A stretch of 64,000 nt of DNA, from assembly GCF_014839805.1 (NCBI RefSeq), contig NC_051142.1:16090589-16154588 (forward strand). The letters are read 5' to 3'. A model generated the notes under the pieces. It did no database searches. It was not told where the DNA came from and saw only the letters and a program-made list of their open reading frames with translations. Shown piece after piece: positions 10,936 to 24,200 of this stretch. Each line of letters starts with the position of its first letter. The stretch's first letter is position 1. Both the position numbers and the translations under genes were made by a program. The stretch is from Manduca sexta (Eukaryota > Arthropoda > Insecta > Lepidoptera > Sphingidae).

Positions 10936-12650
10936 TTTTGCTCCCGCCACCTGCCTCTACAGTAAATTCCTAACCACGGCAATTATGGCAGAATTACGGG
11001 AAGTACTATAGACAGAGGCCTACTTACTAAACTTCTGATCGAGCACCGCAGTGGGTCAAGGCGCGTTAGGTAACCATTGAGTAACGTTTAGAGCTCGTAT
11101 ATCAAAACGAATTTGAAGAGTAATTATGTAATACTCTGTAATTTTTGTACCTATTTGCAGTTTGAACTGATCTGATGCAAGGAGCCCGCCAACTAAAGGT
11201 AAAATTTATGCAACATTTTTTTTTGTTTGACTGCCTTGCTGGCGTAGTATAAGTAACTGCCATATCATGCTGAGTTTTCTGGTTCAATTTCATGGGACGC
11301 CAAAAAATGGTCTAAGCATTTTATTTTTTAGGAGATGATAGGAAAAAAAGATTTAACAACATTGTTAAACGAATTTCAATTATTGCTTAATGCCGACTTC
11401 GAGCTCGAAGAATAGACTTCAATGTGGAAGAATTTACTGTAACGTATCTTATTGTATCTTTAAGGATCAGAATGTAAGGAAACGCTGCAGCGAATACTTA
11501 ACCACACTCGTCGAGTCCACCCATTCATGCTGAATATATATTATCTAGGTATATTCTGAGTATGTCATTTTAGCCTATGATAGTTTTGTAATGCAGATTT
11601 AATTCAGAAGTATCTACCTACGCCTTGAAGAATGTTCTACTGACCTCTGGACCTATTTGCATATAATTCAATTTTAAAGTAACAATTAGGATTAGACAGG
11701 TCAAAACGAATGTTGATCGTGATAAGACAGTATAAAATTCCGATAGATTTATCGATTGTTAGATGTGAAATATGTATATCGCCTGAAAATATTTGCTTTT
11801 GTATCCAAGAGAACGGATGATCAATATTTTAGAAAATCCATGGTTTAAATTTTCTTATGGATAAATGAAAACAAATATATTTATGTATACATTTTTAGTA
11901 TGTACAACGTTAAAAAATTACAAGATTAGAAAAAATCCTTTTAAAATAACCCCTATTACTTTTTCTTTTATGTTCTTAATTACTTTCTCTCACAAAATCC
12001 CAAATATAGTCATCCATCACCATTCTGTTTTATCCCCTATATATTTTCGATGTATTGTGCTTAAAGTATATAATATAATCTTAGTGAAAATGTTCTCCAT
12101 GTTCTTCTGAGTAAGCTTCCATGTTGTTTTCAAATTTATCGTATTATTATGTAGTACCTACTTTTAAAGCCATAGTTTTAAAGTATTAATTATTAGGATG
12201 TTTCAAGTAGCTCTCAGTAATTTTGAACTTTGTTATTTCCTGAGAATCCAGAAATGACTCCTTTAAAACTTTTTTGTTCAACCTTACTAAGTAATTTAGG
12301 AAATTCTTCACTGGCAAAAAGATTTTTGAATTGTGGATCAACAAATTTCGAGGCTCAACCTTTGTATCTAACATAGGAAAAAAAATATTAAAAACGTATT
12401 TCCACAAAAGGAAACATTTTAAGGAATAGGTCCTTTATTTTAGAGCGTAATAGAAAAATCAAAAAAGTAAATTTTACTACAATTTTTTTGGTTTTACAGT
12501 TGTGTTATCAGTCAATGTCGGTACGTAAAAACGGCAAGATATGTTACAATGTAAACAACTGATCAGCGGAGAGCAATTTGCTAAACTTTTCAGCGCTGCT
12601 AAACAAACAATTGCAACACGATCTAAAATTATGAATTACTAAGAACTGTT
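10936..12650. other. Intergenic, no gene seen
   Basis: AT-rich with short uninformative ORFs only (at most 81 codons, all Lys/Asn/Ile/Phe-rich translations of AT-rich DNA). Confidence 0.5.
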
Positions 12651-13170
12651 TGCTGGTGGTAGGATATATTTTATATCCGCCCGCATAGCGACCACCATAC
12701 ACAAACCCCCTTATTCATGGACGTTATTTATTTAAGGACGGAGCATTACTGTGATAACAAGTCTGTTTCTCAGCTTTGTTTACCTGACAGCGTGCTTTTT
12801 GTTTAGCTTTGTTTATCTGACAGCCAACTAGATTTAAGTCGTATCTCAATATTAGCCAATCACAACGGCCCTATGTCTACGCACTGCAAAGGCTGCCATG
12901 CTGTCAGCACTGAGAAACAGACTTGTTATCACAGCAATGCTCCGTCCTTCGATAAATAACGTTTATGAATAAGGGGGAAAGTGTTAAAACACGTCATAGT
13001 AGCTAACATAAGTGTGTCGCGATCCAGGATCAGCCTGTGTATATTTGGTTGGATCCAACAGACCGCCATACTTGTGTCGAATGCCGTGGAGTAATCATCT
13101 GTCGTCAGTCGACATTTTATTGGACTACTTATCATCTGTTGAAGTGGAGTCACTTTGCCGTGCTCACCCT
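12651..13170 (-). repeat. Dispersed repeat REP-1 (minus) interrupted by a MITE
   Basis: The left part (12651-12705, 'ggtggtaggatatattttat') and the right part (12978-13170, 'gtgttaaaacacgtcatagt' onward) together match the continuous copy at 3437-3685. The MITE at 12706-12977 sits exactly between them. Confidence 0.75.
12706..12977. mobile_element. MITE with about 68-bp terminal inverted repeats
   Basis: The 272-bp element starts ccccctta and ends its mirror taaggggg. The left arm (12706 to about 12774, ending tctgtttctcag) and the right arm (about 12909-12977, starting ctgagaaacaga) are near-perfect reverse complements over about 68 bp. It interrupts REP-1 and has no coding capacity. A target duplication is unclear: 'aaa' flanks both sides, but the left host sequence has A's anyway. 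It was presumably mobilised by a DNA transposase encoded elsewhere; the superfamily is not determined. Confidence 0.85.
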
Positions 13171-13831
13171 GATACATACGAAATTATTACAATAGCTAGA
13201 ATATTCTAAAATAGGACATATTGGTGTTTGCCGTATTATTGCTTGACGGCATAAATAGACAAAGCAGCGGTACCTACAGTCAGATTCTGGCATACAACTG
13301 ATTATACCGTAAGTACTTTAGAATTCATATTATTAATTTTTCCTCAGAACAAACCATTTTTATTAAACAGTGCCCTATTATTTTGATCTCAATTATTATA
13401 ATTCCCAAAATAAATAAAACAAAATTCACTATATGTAGTATATTTATTATTCTTCATGACTCAGGCCTTCGTTTACATCATCACAATGATGAATGTCTGA
13501 TCCAAAATATCTGGACTGAGGGATCCAAATACAGAAACCCCTTAACTCCCAGAATCGTCTTTCAAGGTTTCGTCTCCGAGGTCACTGTCTCTTCGTTCCA
13601 CACGAACGGCTCTAATCTCTTGTCTTCTGGTAACAGATTGTTTAACTCCTCTATGTCTTGCAATGTCTGTAAGGAATGTCATTTTTAAGGAAGTGTAGTT
13701 GAGTTATGTGCCGATAGATGTCGCATTATTAAATTCCTTTTTATTTGTAATTATATCTTACCTAGAACTAATTCTACAGGTTCAATAAGCACCGTAATTT
13801 TTGATACGTTAATGGAAATAGTAGCACTACT
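13171..13831. other. Spacer downstream of BORCS5, no gene seen
   Basis: Contains a small REP-2 fragment (about 13235-13280). A 101-codon plus-strand ORF at 13383-13688 has no recognisable domain. The sequence next to 13831 is the 3' flank of the minus-strand BORCS5 gene. Confidence 0.4.
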
Positions 13832-15619
13832 CTACTCCAATTTAGTTACCTGTTCCAGTAAAGAGCGCGAGCGCGACAAATGATGCGCAAGCTGGTGCGC
13901 ACGCGCAAGTCTTTCAGCGTGTCGAGCGTTGTTCCGCTGTCGTTCAACTAGTGCCGAATGTATGCGCCACGCTTCAGTCTCCGTCTGAAAAAAAAAAAAT
14001 TAATCATTGTCCAGTGCCCATCTTTGTGAGAAATACAATATTTAACACAATGACAAAAAATTACATTCATTACCTCTTTAATTTTGGCAGCAAGGCTGAG
14101 TTCCTCCGCGGCCAAAGGATGTGCGCACGCAGCAAGATGGGCTTGCAGGCGCGTGGTCAGTCGCACCCAAGGCTTGTAGTCAAGACCTAGTAAACAAAAT
14201 ATTAACAATTTAGTTATTGCTGATGTTGGTTGTCCGTAGACTCTTGCCTGTGTAGACTTTTACTTCCAATTCAAGATCCTTTACAATACCTTCTAATACT
14301 TCTGGGTCTCTGGCACCTGGCAGGCCGAGTGTTCCACGCATTATGGGCAGAAAGGTGGGAATTTCCTGTAGAAACATAATTTGTATATGATAAATCCGAA
14401 AAACATAAAATAACCAAATCATAGTCATTATCAACTAACTCACTCGCGTCAGTATGTCTTCCTCACCTGCAACCTCCTGATATCCTCATCAAGCTGTTCG
14501 TCGGCAGCTTTTTTCACCACCACAATATCTCTAACTCGCCGCCCGCGACGTTGCGGCGCCGAGCCCGCGCTCGTGTGGCGACGCTGGAGGGACTTCTTGT
14601 CGACTGCGCGGGCGCTTTTCGACAAGGTTTTTGGCGAATCTGATTGAAATAAATATTAAGCAAGAAGTGGAGGCTAATAGCTCATTTTAATACAATGCCA
14701 TGTAACTGCATTTTATGTAGATAGATCTTTATGACCTTACTTCTTATAAATTAATATTTGTCTAAAAATCCACATGTAGAAATATAAATAATTCACTATA
14801 TTAAAATTTTCTTTTTTTTTTCAATTAGAATTTAAAGTCACATTACCAGTCACATAAAAATAAACTATCTATTGATCTAATTCGTACTCACCACCTATAG
14901 GTCTGTCTACAGTGTAAGAGATGTACGGCAATTCCGAGTCAGAGCACACACTCGCACCCGGCGAGTTGTTACCGCTAGTCGTCGTGTCACTTTTAGAACC
15001 ATCTGGTGATCAAAATATTTGTTGAACAGAAGAATATCAAATTATTTAATGATACAGTTTACAAATATAAACAAAGTTCTGATATGTTATTATACAAATA
15101 TTGAATGCACTTGAAGTATCGACAAAGCATTGCTATCCAGCTGTAAAGAGCATGTATTTGATATTTTTAATTAATGAATTTCAGTATCTATGTTAAGGAC
15201 AATAACATTTTAGTTGTAATGTATATTGTATTTATTGAATATTTATTGCCAGGGATTATGGTAATGATATAAAACTCTGTGATGGAGTGTTCCAAATGAT
15301 TTACTATGAAGTGACATACTCCCGCATCACATTGACTGCACAGGTATTGTCTGGTATACTTTTAGTGGAGCAATACAAGTGAGACAGTTTTTAAGCCAAC
15401 CTTACAATTGTGGCTAGCCGCAGGCACAAGGTGGCAAAAATAAAATGGTAATGGTAGCTGTAGACATTTTAATTCCCAATTCCTTTGGAAATATAGCCTT
15501 AACATAAAATAGTATGTCTCACCTTGTACATTAGACACTGCTATAGTGTGTCCTCGACGCACAAGAGGTGCTCTCTGTGACTGCTTCTTCGGAGGCACTG
15601 ATGACTGCTCCGAGCCCAT
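13832..15619 (-). CDS. BORCS5: BORCS5 (myrlysin), BLOC-one-related complex subunit 5
   Basis: Six exons in transcription order: 15523-15619, 14892-15002, 14467-14639, 14290-14365, 14074-14186 and 13832-13984. All have GT-AG borders and the phases join cleanly into 241 codons including the stop (240 residues). The protein begins MGSEQSS, matching the N-myristoylation start (Gly2) of human BORCS5. Exon 3 ends in RDIVVVKKAAD and exon 4 continues EIPTFLPIMRG, matching the conserved 'DIVVV...QEIPTF' block of the family. Exons 5-6 form the helical part (RLQAHLAACAHPLAAEEL and onward). In other animals BORCS5 anchors the BORC complex to the lysosome membrane and recruits Arl8, so lysosomes move along microtubules via kinesin. 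The protein is about 40 residues longer than the human one, mostly in the basic, low-complexity linker of exons 2-3. It is head to head with Ufc1, 2 kb apart. Confidence 0.92.
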
Positions 15620-17628
15620 CGTGCAACTCAAATATACATCAAAATTATGCAAATTATTAATGTTTTACGAATAGATAATATTCACAATATCTATTATATC
15701 TGATGAAACATGATATTTGTTTGAAGGTGATAGCTTCTATCCTTATGAATAATAACATTACTCAAAAGTTTAAATACTCAATGGCACTACACCCTATGCT
15801 AATTATCTTGTAGACCCACATACAGAATCATTTCAACATTGCATTACACATACTTTGTAAAAGTAACCCTTTACAATAAATTTGTTGAACTGTAGATGTA
15901 AAAAATTGAAAAAGTTTTGAACAAAATAAATACCAATAAAAAGTAATTTTAATTTTAGACATCATTATGCCATTACTACAACTTTAATAGAATTTGTTAC
16001 ATTGGCAACATACTTTCAAAAAAAAAAAACTTATTTTTAAAATACAACCACACTCACCATATTCACACTAAAATACAAAAATACCAAAACAATCAGAAAA
16101 CTCCAACTGGGATTTTTTAAAAAAATATTTGTTATTCGATGCCATTTGGCAGAATGTTAGCGGGGGTAAAGAAGGGTGTGTGGTTTAATTTCTTAATGCA
16201 ATGTCAAATTGACCCTGTATATTATTCATAGTCACACTTAGAAATCTCTAGTAAGAAATAACAAAAGTAATAGTGAACAAACATTTTTAAAAATAGAATA
16301 GAAAAATCTCATTACTTACTGGTAAAGACCATTCGATAGTCTTTATTTAGTGCGATTAGTGATGATATTATTGCACAATTAATTACGATATATGCATAAA
16401 TTGAACTTAATAAAAATAAAAATAGATATGGATGTGTCAATAAATAATAATATTGTGATGCTGAGTCGCATATTGATTAGAAAACTCACCAATTTATTTA
16501 TTTAGCTTAATTTATTAATCTCATTTATTGATGACTAGTATAGTTCCATATTGCATATTGAATACTTCACGACAAGGTTTTTGGATAAAGCTTAAAATAA
16601 TAATTATTAATACTATTCTATTTGTTTTCCCTAATCTTCACTCCCAAATCCCAATCAAATTCAATCAATGATTGTCACAGAGTTGCCAACTCCCAAAAAA
16701 TATTTGCGTCTAACCCTAAGTGAAAAAAATCATAAATCTCAAAGTTTGGAAAAACGCCTCAAATATAAATAATATAAATTTTATGGATGTTGCTCCATTT
16801 CAAGACAATCAAACAAGAACCAACGTATTGTCAATGAATAATCTTAGCTGAAGCTAATTAGTCACCGCAAAGTGTAGTAGACAATAAGTCCTATTTCTAA
16901 ACTAAAATGAGTTATATTTGCTTATCTCGTTCTTGGTAATAAGGAATTATACTAGAAATCTCTAGTTCAACAAATATATATGCTTGCAAAATAAAATATA
17001 ATGTGAATGCAAAACGCCCCCGTTTAAAATAAATACCCTAAAAAAACCCCCATCTCACTAATTCTCCCCCTAACTTTTTGGAAACTGCCTAAGTTAGAAA
17101 CCCTCAAATCAATGTAAATTTTTTTAAAATATTGTTATTATTAATGGCAAAGGTTTATTATATTGGACAGCTATATTATACATGTCACAATCGTGCCAAA
17201 TACACAATTCTCATTTGTATTATTCTTATCATTGAAAGTTGCGAATCGCTAATAGAGTTTATTACTTCAGTCTCTTTTTAATTTATATCTGCTATTAAAT
17301 AAACAGTGACATCCATAATATAAAAGAATAAGAAGAAAGTGTATCAGAGAGAAAAACAGAGATATTACTTTCGCATTTATAATATTATAATTATGGATAC
17401 ATCGTACTATTTACATTAACTTTGATCGTACATAATATATACATATTAATATTATATTATACTTACATAGTTCGTTACTTTATTCCTTTAACATCAGTTT
17501 TTTTTCTGTGTCTGACACGTCGACTGTCAAATGTCAATTTGACATTTAATGTACACATTGTACACAAAAGATTTCTATTACGTGTTTTCTCGTATATTTA
17601 AATAAATAGAATGAAATAAAATACGACA
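15620..17628. promoter_or_regulatory. Intergenic region between divergent BORCS5 and Ufc1
   Basis: About 2 kb, very AT-rich. It should hold the promoters, and perhaps non-coding first exons, of both genes. No TATA box at a convincing distance from either start was identified. Confidence 0.4.
17529..17547. promoter_or_regulatory. 19-nt perfect inverted repeat upstream of Ufc1
   Basis: AAATGTCAATTTGACATTT: two 9-nt arms around one T, ending 81 bp before the Ufc1 start codon. A further TGTCAAA lies immediately upstream (17526). The position and symmetry suggest a binding site for a dimeric factor in the Ufc1 promoter. This is an inference. Confidence 0.4.
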
Positions 17629-20089
17629 ATGGTAGACGAAGGTACACGAAAGACTTTGAGCAGTATTCCACTGCTGCAAACAAAAGCTGGACCGAGAGAT
17701 AAGGAATTATGGGTAAATAGGTTAAAAGAAGAATACCAGGCCCTGATCAAGGTAAATCTAGTATTTCATTATCAGTATTAACTTTAAAGAAAGTACAAAT
17801 TTCTATTAAAAATATAATTTACAGCATATCTTCAGTTCTTATACTTAGTTTAAATTTCGAAACTCGTCGTCAATAAATATTTCAGTTTGGCTTTGTTACA
17901 TCGTAGTTCCTGATGTTTGTTATACAAAACCGTAGTTAATTGCATAAATAATTCATCGACTGTATGGACTATAGTTTCATTAATTATGTAAAAGGCAAAA
18001 AGTTTGTAAGTTCCGAATAACCTATACAACTTTCTCTTGATTTAATGTTTGTAATAAATTATACAGTAATACGATTTCGTTTTTATCCTAAAATTATATG
18101 ATGGTATAATATCAAATATAGAATATTTTTAAACTAGACAATATTTATTTTAAAAATATTTTAAATCTTATGTAAACCATATAATATGCTCTTGACATGT
18201 TTTAAATCATATTAAAACAAGCAGTTATGTACTGAGGTTCTTATACTCCTTTATAATAATTCTCATAGTCATAAGTCTCTTTACACCCTGCGGGACCTCT
18301 TATACTACTATTTTAAACTATCTAAATGTAATAAAATTAAAAAAAAAATCTGTTTTTCTGAATAGAAAATAGAAAAAATAATTTAATTTTAATGTCCAAT
18401 ATTCTAGCAAAATTATGAAATTATTATACAAATATCTATGTTCACAGTACGTCCAAAACAATAAGGAAGCTGACAATGACTGGTTCCGGCTAGAGTCAGA
18501 CAAGACAGGCACCCGGTGGTTCGGCAAGTGCTGGTACATACATAACCTGCTCAAGTATGAGTTTGATTTGGAGTTTGATGTGAGTATTCTTAAAAAAACA
18601 TTGTGGTCAGTTGATTTTCAGATGGCTCAAAAAAGGGATTGATAGCATTCACTTTTCACTTGGGGAAGCTTGTATGTCCAACAATGGGTCGAAAAAAAAT
18701 ATATATAAAACCATGATATAAATTCGAAAACTAGTTTTATTTCTTAATAGATGGTGATAGGCTTAACCTTGTATTGTTAAAAAATAATTTTATAAAGTAT
18801 GATATACCTAAATCCGAAAACTAGTTTTATTTCTTTGTCTAATATTCATGAATCATTAGGGTAATTGAGTCATTCCTAATTAATCAAGCTCAATAGAATT
18901 TATATGTGAGCTATAATTTACAAATTACAGCATACATATATTAATTTAAGCAAATCTTTAACCAATTGTAATTGTAATTTGTATTAAAATAAGCTGTTTG
19001 AAGCTATTGGCAGCAGTCGAGTTTGTATCAACTTTATTTTGTTACATGGCTAAAATTAAAGTCTCCTTATTTTAATTGTAGCATATTGTTATATTATGGA
19101 AGATTCAAGATATGAATATTAGGCTAGGTAAATTTTGTGACAGTTTTTCTGACACTTTTATTTGAAAGAGATTGGATCCACAAAAGGAGTTGACATGATG
19201 CTGGTGGCCAATCAAAACAACATGCTTGAAAATCTAGTCCTTACTTATCTAAGCCTTTTTTAATCAAACTGTCTTTCATTTTGCATCAAAATAGAGCACA
19301 CTGACTTATTACATCTCCTTACATACTGAATATTGATATATCTTTCAGATTCCAATAACATACCCCACCACAGCGCCAGAGATAGCCCTTCCAAGTCTTG
19401 ATGGGAAGACAGCTAAGATGTACAGAGGAGGCAAGATCTGCCTCACGGACCACTTCAAGCCTCTGTGGGCGAGGAATGTTCCCAAATTCGGTATAGCGCA
19501 TGCCATGGCTTTAGGGGTGAGTTCATAAAGTGCATAATAGCCCAGATAATCCTAACATATTTTTTTTTTTAGACACTATTTTTTTTACGGACCCCACTGC
19601 ATTTGATGGTAAGTGAAGTGGGTTCCAATAGAATGTCAACTGACGACAGATTATTACCACAAGTTGACACAATTATGCTGAACTGTTAAAACTGGACATG
19701 CACAGGCTATGTTTTTTAGCTATGTTTCAAAAGGTTGTAGTTCTAAGTATTACTTAGTAAGTAACATATTTTCATTCCTAAACCTGCTATAACACTATGT
19801 GTAAGTGTTTGGTGTAGGACCAGAAAATCTTTGTCCACTGTCTCTTTTTTCGAAATAAAAAAAAGGGGCTAACATTTCAGGGAACTTGATCAACCCCTTT
19901 ACTTTACAAAACTTCATTGAATATTTTTCCTGCATATAAATATAAATCCACATAATATTGCAACATTTTTATTCCTTTGCTAAATAGCATGTCTTTTATT
20001 TCCAGCTTGGTCCTTGGCTGGCGGTGGAGATTCCAGAAATGATACAGAAGGGGGTGGTCACGTACAAAGAGAAAACAGAAGAACAATAA
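17629..20089 (+). CDS. Ufc1: UFM1-conjugating enzyme 1 (UFC1), E2 of UFMylation
   Basis: Four exons: 17629-17751, 18448-18579, 19349-19516 and 20006-20089. All introns are phase 0 and the total is 168 residues (human 167). UFC1 takes the ubiquitin-like protein UFM1 from the E1 UBA5 as a thioester and passes it to targets with the E3 UFL1, mainly at the ER and ribosome. The catalytic cysteine is Cys116 in [14 protein letters not shown], the same number as in human. The T106-A107-K108 motif that replaces the HPN motif of classical E2s is also present ([10 protein letters not shown]). The other family landmarks are [20 protein letters not shown] in exon 2 and the C-terminal [12 protein letters not shown] in exon 4. 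The start is the first Met and agrees with family N-termini. Intron 3 carries a REP-1 insertion. The transcript probably ends just past 20089, where AATATA-type variants occur at about 20112. Confidence 0.97.
19577..19690 (+). repeat. REP-1 fragment in Ufc1 intron 3
   Basis: 'ggaccccactgcatttgatg' and 'gggttccaatagaatgtcaa' match REP-1 copies at 2690-2868 and 56016-56255. Confidence 0.65.
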
Positions 20090-20589
20090 TACTGAATGTT
20101 ATGTACAGATTATAAATATATTGTGTACGTTTTTATAACTTCTTTTTATTTTTATTTTAATGGCAGTACCTATTTGTCATAACAGTTCTTTTGGCTGTTT
20201 CTGCGTCTCATTTGCCACATGTGCTATAAAAATATAAACATTTAGTTCAACGTTGAATTTGCAATCGTAAAACATATTTTTGCGCAATATCGCAATTTTA
20301 TTGTTTTCAGTAACTCAAACGCCAACACGTCGCTTATTTTTAAGGTAAACAAAATTTATATAGTCACATACTCTTTCCTATAATAAACAGAATAACTAAA
20401 CGAGTAGGCGAATCACTTACTTGATAATAAAATTAAAACTAAAAACGCCGAAACCTTTAATTACGAAGTACTGTTAAATTGCATGGAATTACTAACCTTA
20501 TAATAGGTAGGTATATTTAGTCTCAGGCCAAGTAAATGTAGGTACTGGCAACAATTTTCTTTGATGACAGAAATAAAATATGTATAAAC
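20090..20589. other. Spacer after Ufc1, no gene seen
   Basis: AT-rich 3' flank. No further exon is supported. Confidence 0.5.
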
Positions 20590-21240
20590 TCGGTGGTACA
20601 CTTACGAACTTGAGCGAAGGTAGGATTTTTTACCGGGGAATCCTTTTACTGATTTCTGCCGGACTTGCCGGTATAAAGCGTCCTACCGACTAAAACCCCG
20701 CCATTCGACTCTACTTAATATCGAAAGTCGCGGTGTGCGCAAGTGCATGTAACCGCTACCCTCGCAGGAGTCGGCTCTAGGGCAGAGCCTTCCAAGGAAT
20801 GAGACCTTGGTAAAATCATACGCGTGCATCTAATACAGCACGCCACCCTCTTGAGCATCAGTTACCCGATAACGGGCCACCCGTCCGCCACCGAAAGGAC
20901 GGCTTTGAGAGGTCGGTCGTGTCTCCGACGTCTGCTGCGAAGGCGAAGTCCTTTAGACCGTTCCCTTTCTCTCTTTTTGACATGACACATCATCATTCTT
21001 GACCATGGCTGCCACAACTGTCGTAAGCGATAAGTTGTTGCCTATAGTCGTGAGTAATTTTGGCGCGGTGAATCCCATGCGCGACATAAAGAAACAATTA
21101 GGAAAGGCATAGAGGAAGTTGCTCCTCCGAAAGTCTCGCTCACCATAAGAATCAGGAGCTAACCGTTAAATCATGGTAGTTTATTGTGATAGTAGAGCCT
21201 GGTGCTGTAGACAAATATATCTACCGCAAGCATCTATTCT
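20590..21240. repeat. GC-rich putative repeat upstream of the micro-exon gene
   Basis: About 650 bp, distinctly GC-richer than both flanks ('gataacgggccacccgtccg', 'ccaaggaatgagaccttgg'). No ORF has a domain and there is no second copy in the window. It could be an old retroelement fragment; the identity is unknown. Confidence 0.35.
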
Positions 21241-21282
21241 TATCAAATAAGTATATGTTATTTTAATTCCAGAGTTTCCAAT

Positions 21283-24200
21283 ATGTTGAAATGTGTGTTA
21301 TACATTATCTTCGCTGCATCATCTCTTGTTGAAATTCATTCAAAGGTAGGTAAATATAAGTGTTAAACAAATAATATATTTCAATGTACAAATGGGAACA
21401 GAAAATGGGTATGTCTTGAGATCCTTATGACGATTTTTTTTATTCTTGATTTAGGGAGCTTGGCCATTATTTCACGACTATGTCGCTCCGTATGTCCGCT
21501 TTTACCGGTGCCTACTCACTTTTCATGATATCATCAGATGAACAAACGAAAAATTACGTTTTTTTTATTTAAACTTATGTAAAATATTTTTATTTTTGCA
21601 GCCGGTAAGTTTTCCTCGAGTCTTGCATCGATGTTTAATTATACATTTAATTTAAATTAAGATATTCTTTTGTTACTTAGACAATCTAAACATTAGTACC
21701 TATAGTCGTGACTTTCAGTCGGTTTGTTTATTTGTTCCGTATATCCTACCTTTAAAACGGCTGGACTGATTTTTTGGGACTTTTACTAACAGGTAGCAGA
21801 CATTTTAAGAGTAAGTTGGCAACTTTTGCTTCTGAAATATTTAGGGTTGCGAGAAAAAGAACTCTATTCGTAACTGGCGGGTAGTTCGATTTGGAATAAT
21901 GCTTCATGACCTTTTTATTATACAAAAAAATTAACAGTTGTGGATCTCGTACTTAATACGTGAAAAGAATTTAACGCGAGCGTAGCTGCTAGTAAAAAGT
22001 AATAATATATTCTTACATAATATTATAAAAGAAAGTCCCCTGACATATCTGTCTATCTATCTGAACGCAAAAACTCAATACCTAACTACTGCATTGATTC
22101 AGATGAAATTTGGTATGGAAATAGTTTGTGACTGTTCAGTTGGATGGACATAGGCTATTTTTAACCTGAAAAATATATAGCGGGGCTTATCTCCCGGAAA
22201 AACTTTATCACGCAAGCGAAGCTGCGAGCCAAAAATAATAATGATTAATAGATAAAATCATAACTTCATCATTACTAATATTTACAGTAAGTAACAAACT
22301 TCACTAAGCGGGCCTACTATACTTTGATAGATGAACACAGATTGCCTCAGATAAGCCGTTCGAAATACCTTTCGATTGTTTTTCATTTGAACGATCACTA
22401 TTCAGTCTGGTACTCTAACACCAACAAAAACTGAATCGCATAATCTAGAAACCTTATATATCCTGTGAATGTATGGATTATAGGAAGAAACGACTTCTGA
22501 GGCGGCGGCAGAATCACCTAGCGCAGACGTTGGTGCAGCCGACACAACCACTGCTGCGGCAGGACAGGATAAAACCGATGGTGAATCAGTAAGTATCGTG
22601 GTTATGGGCAGCCCTGTATCTAGGAGCATCAGCCAGGGCCCATGCCCCGGGCGGCGAATTTAGACGACGGCAAATTCAAACTTGACAGACGAATATACAA
22701 CTCATTATTAACGCAACTTTGACTACTAAGACATCCAGTATATTACACACATAAATTATTTCCCGCGCGGCGCGAAATGATGATGATGATGGCAAAAGTA
22801 AAATATAAGTGGTCATCATCAAATATTCAAGATCCGGGGCTGGTTATATGGCTGGCTGGTCTGTGTGGAAAAATTTAAATAAGCATTCACTATATATATG
22901 TAAAAAACTGTAAAAAAATATAATGTACTATTGATTGTTATCCCTAATAAATGAAAAAAAAACAAGCTCGTGGCCTATTCGTTGGGCCTTAGACCCTTTT
23001 CTTTTTTATAATTAAAAAGATGATAAGTAGTAAGCATTTTTCATACGACAAACAATATAAACATGGTTGCTTTGCCGCCTTTTGAAATGGAAATCGTATT
23101 TTAAGAACCAAAAGCAGTAGGTAATCCTATCAGATAATGTGTTTTTGTTAGTAAGAACTGTACCTAAGTACGTATGACAGAAAATGCAAATGTCTGAAAG
23201 ATAGGGACATACATTTTTACTATGATCAACTTTTTTTATGTTACAGACAACCGTGGTAAGTTTTTATAAAATTATCAAACCATTTAGTCTTGCCGTGGTC
23301 TGGACTTTACATGGCTGTGAACCCAAAATATAATCAATAACTCTAATTTGTAAAATTTATGTTAGGGCATCCACCGATTATCTATCGATGATTTTGCTAA
23401 TGTCGAGTAATAATAGCACATACAAAACAATAAATACGAATTTCCAGAATTCAAATGTCATCCCCTACATGTAGGAGTTTCTTATGGCCATAAGGCCATT
23501 GGCCATTTTACACTAGGTAAAACTTTTTTTCCTATAAAATCTCCGTAGGATCGCTTGTATGACAATAATGGCTTGCCAAAAAAAAATTAAATATACAGGG
23601 TATGACAAAATAACTACTACTCCTTAAACATTTTGTTTTTCAGGCAAGTACTGACGCAGTAAGTAGCACTTGTATGGAGACGATTAAAAATAAAATTCAA
23701 TATTGGAATAACTGGAACAAGTGAAATTAATATTTTTCCATTTTACGATGTTCCACTTTATATTTATAGGGCAGTGACAATACTACTACGGTATGTATGA
23801 AATTAAACTAAATTATTTTTAAGTTAAAAACTAATATAGGATACCAACTAGTGGCGAATGATAAAATTCCCGTAAGAGATACCGATACATCTTGTATGTA
23901 CTAATATGCATAAATGGGGTCTGGAAATCGTTCCTATGGTAATTAGATTTTACATAAATTACGAAAGGGAAGCCGGTAGTAATCGGCTTTATATGGACCC
24001 GTCGCCACTGGTACCAACTTATTTTCTTTTATTAATGTGGACCCTGATTGGTGGTAAAGCGACACTAGAAAGAACGTCTGCTCGGTCTAGTGTCACGATG
24101 CCTTCCTACCTACATTCTACAATTTATTTTTATAATCAAAGTGCTGGCTAATGATAGAACTAATTTGGTATCTGATTTTCATTGGATTTCGATTTTATTT

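Noticed and set aside
13383..13688. 101-codon ORF downstream of BORCS5
   Set aside because: No recognisable motif, overlaps no conserved exon, and composition is like the flanks.
22276..22292. Acceptor directly overlapping a donor (tttacagtaagt), as in a zero-length exon or recursive splice site
   Set aside because: A recursive site needs AG followed by GT. Here the G is shared, so no site is regenerated. It is probably coincidence in a T-rich intron.
23448..23470. Candidate exon after tttccag ending before gtagga
   Set aside because: The length is 23 nt, which would break the phase-0 rule followed by every other exon, and the donor is poor.
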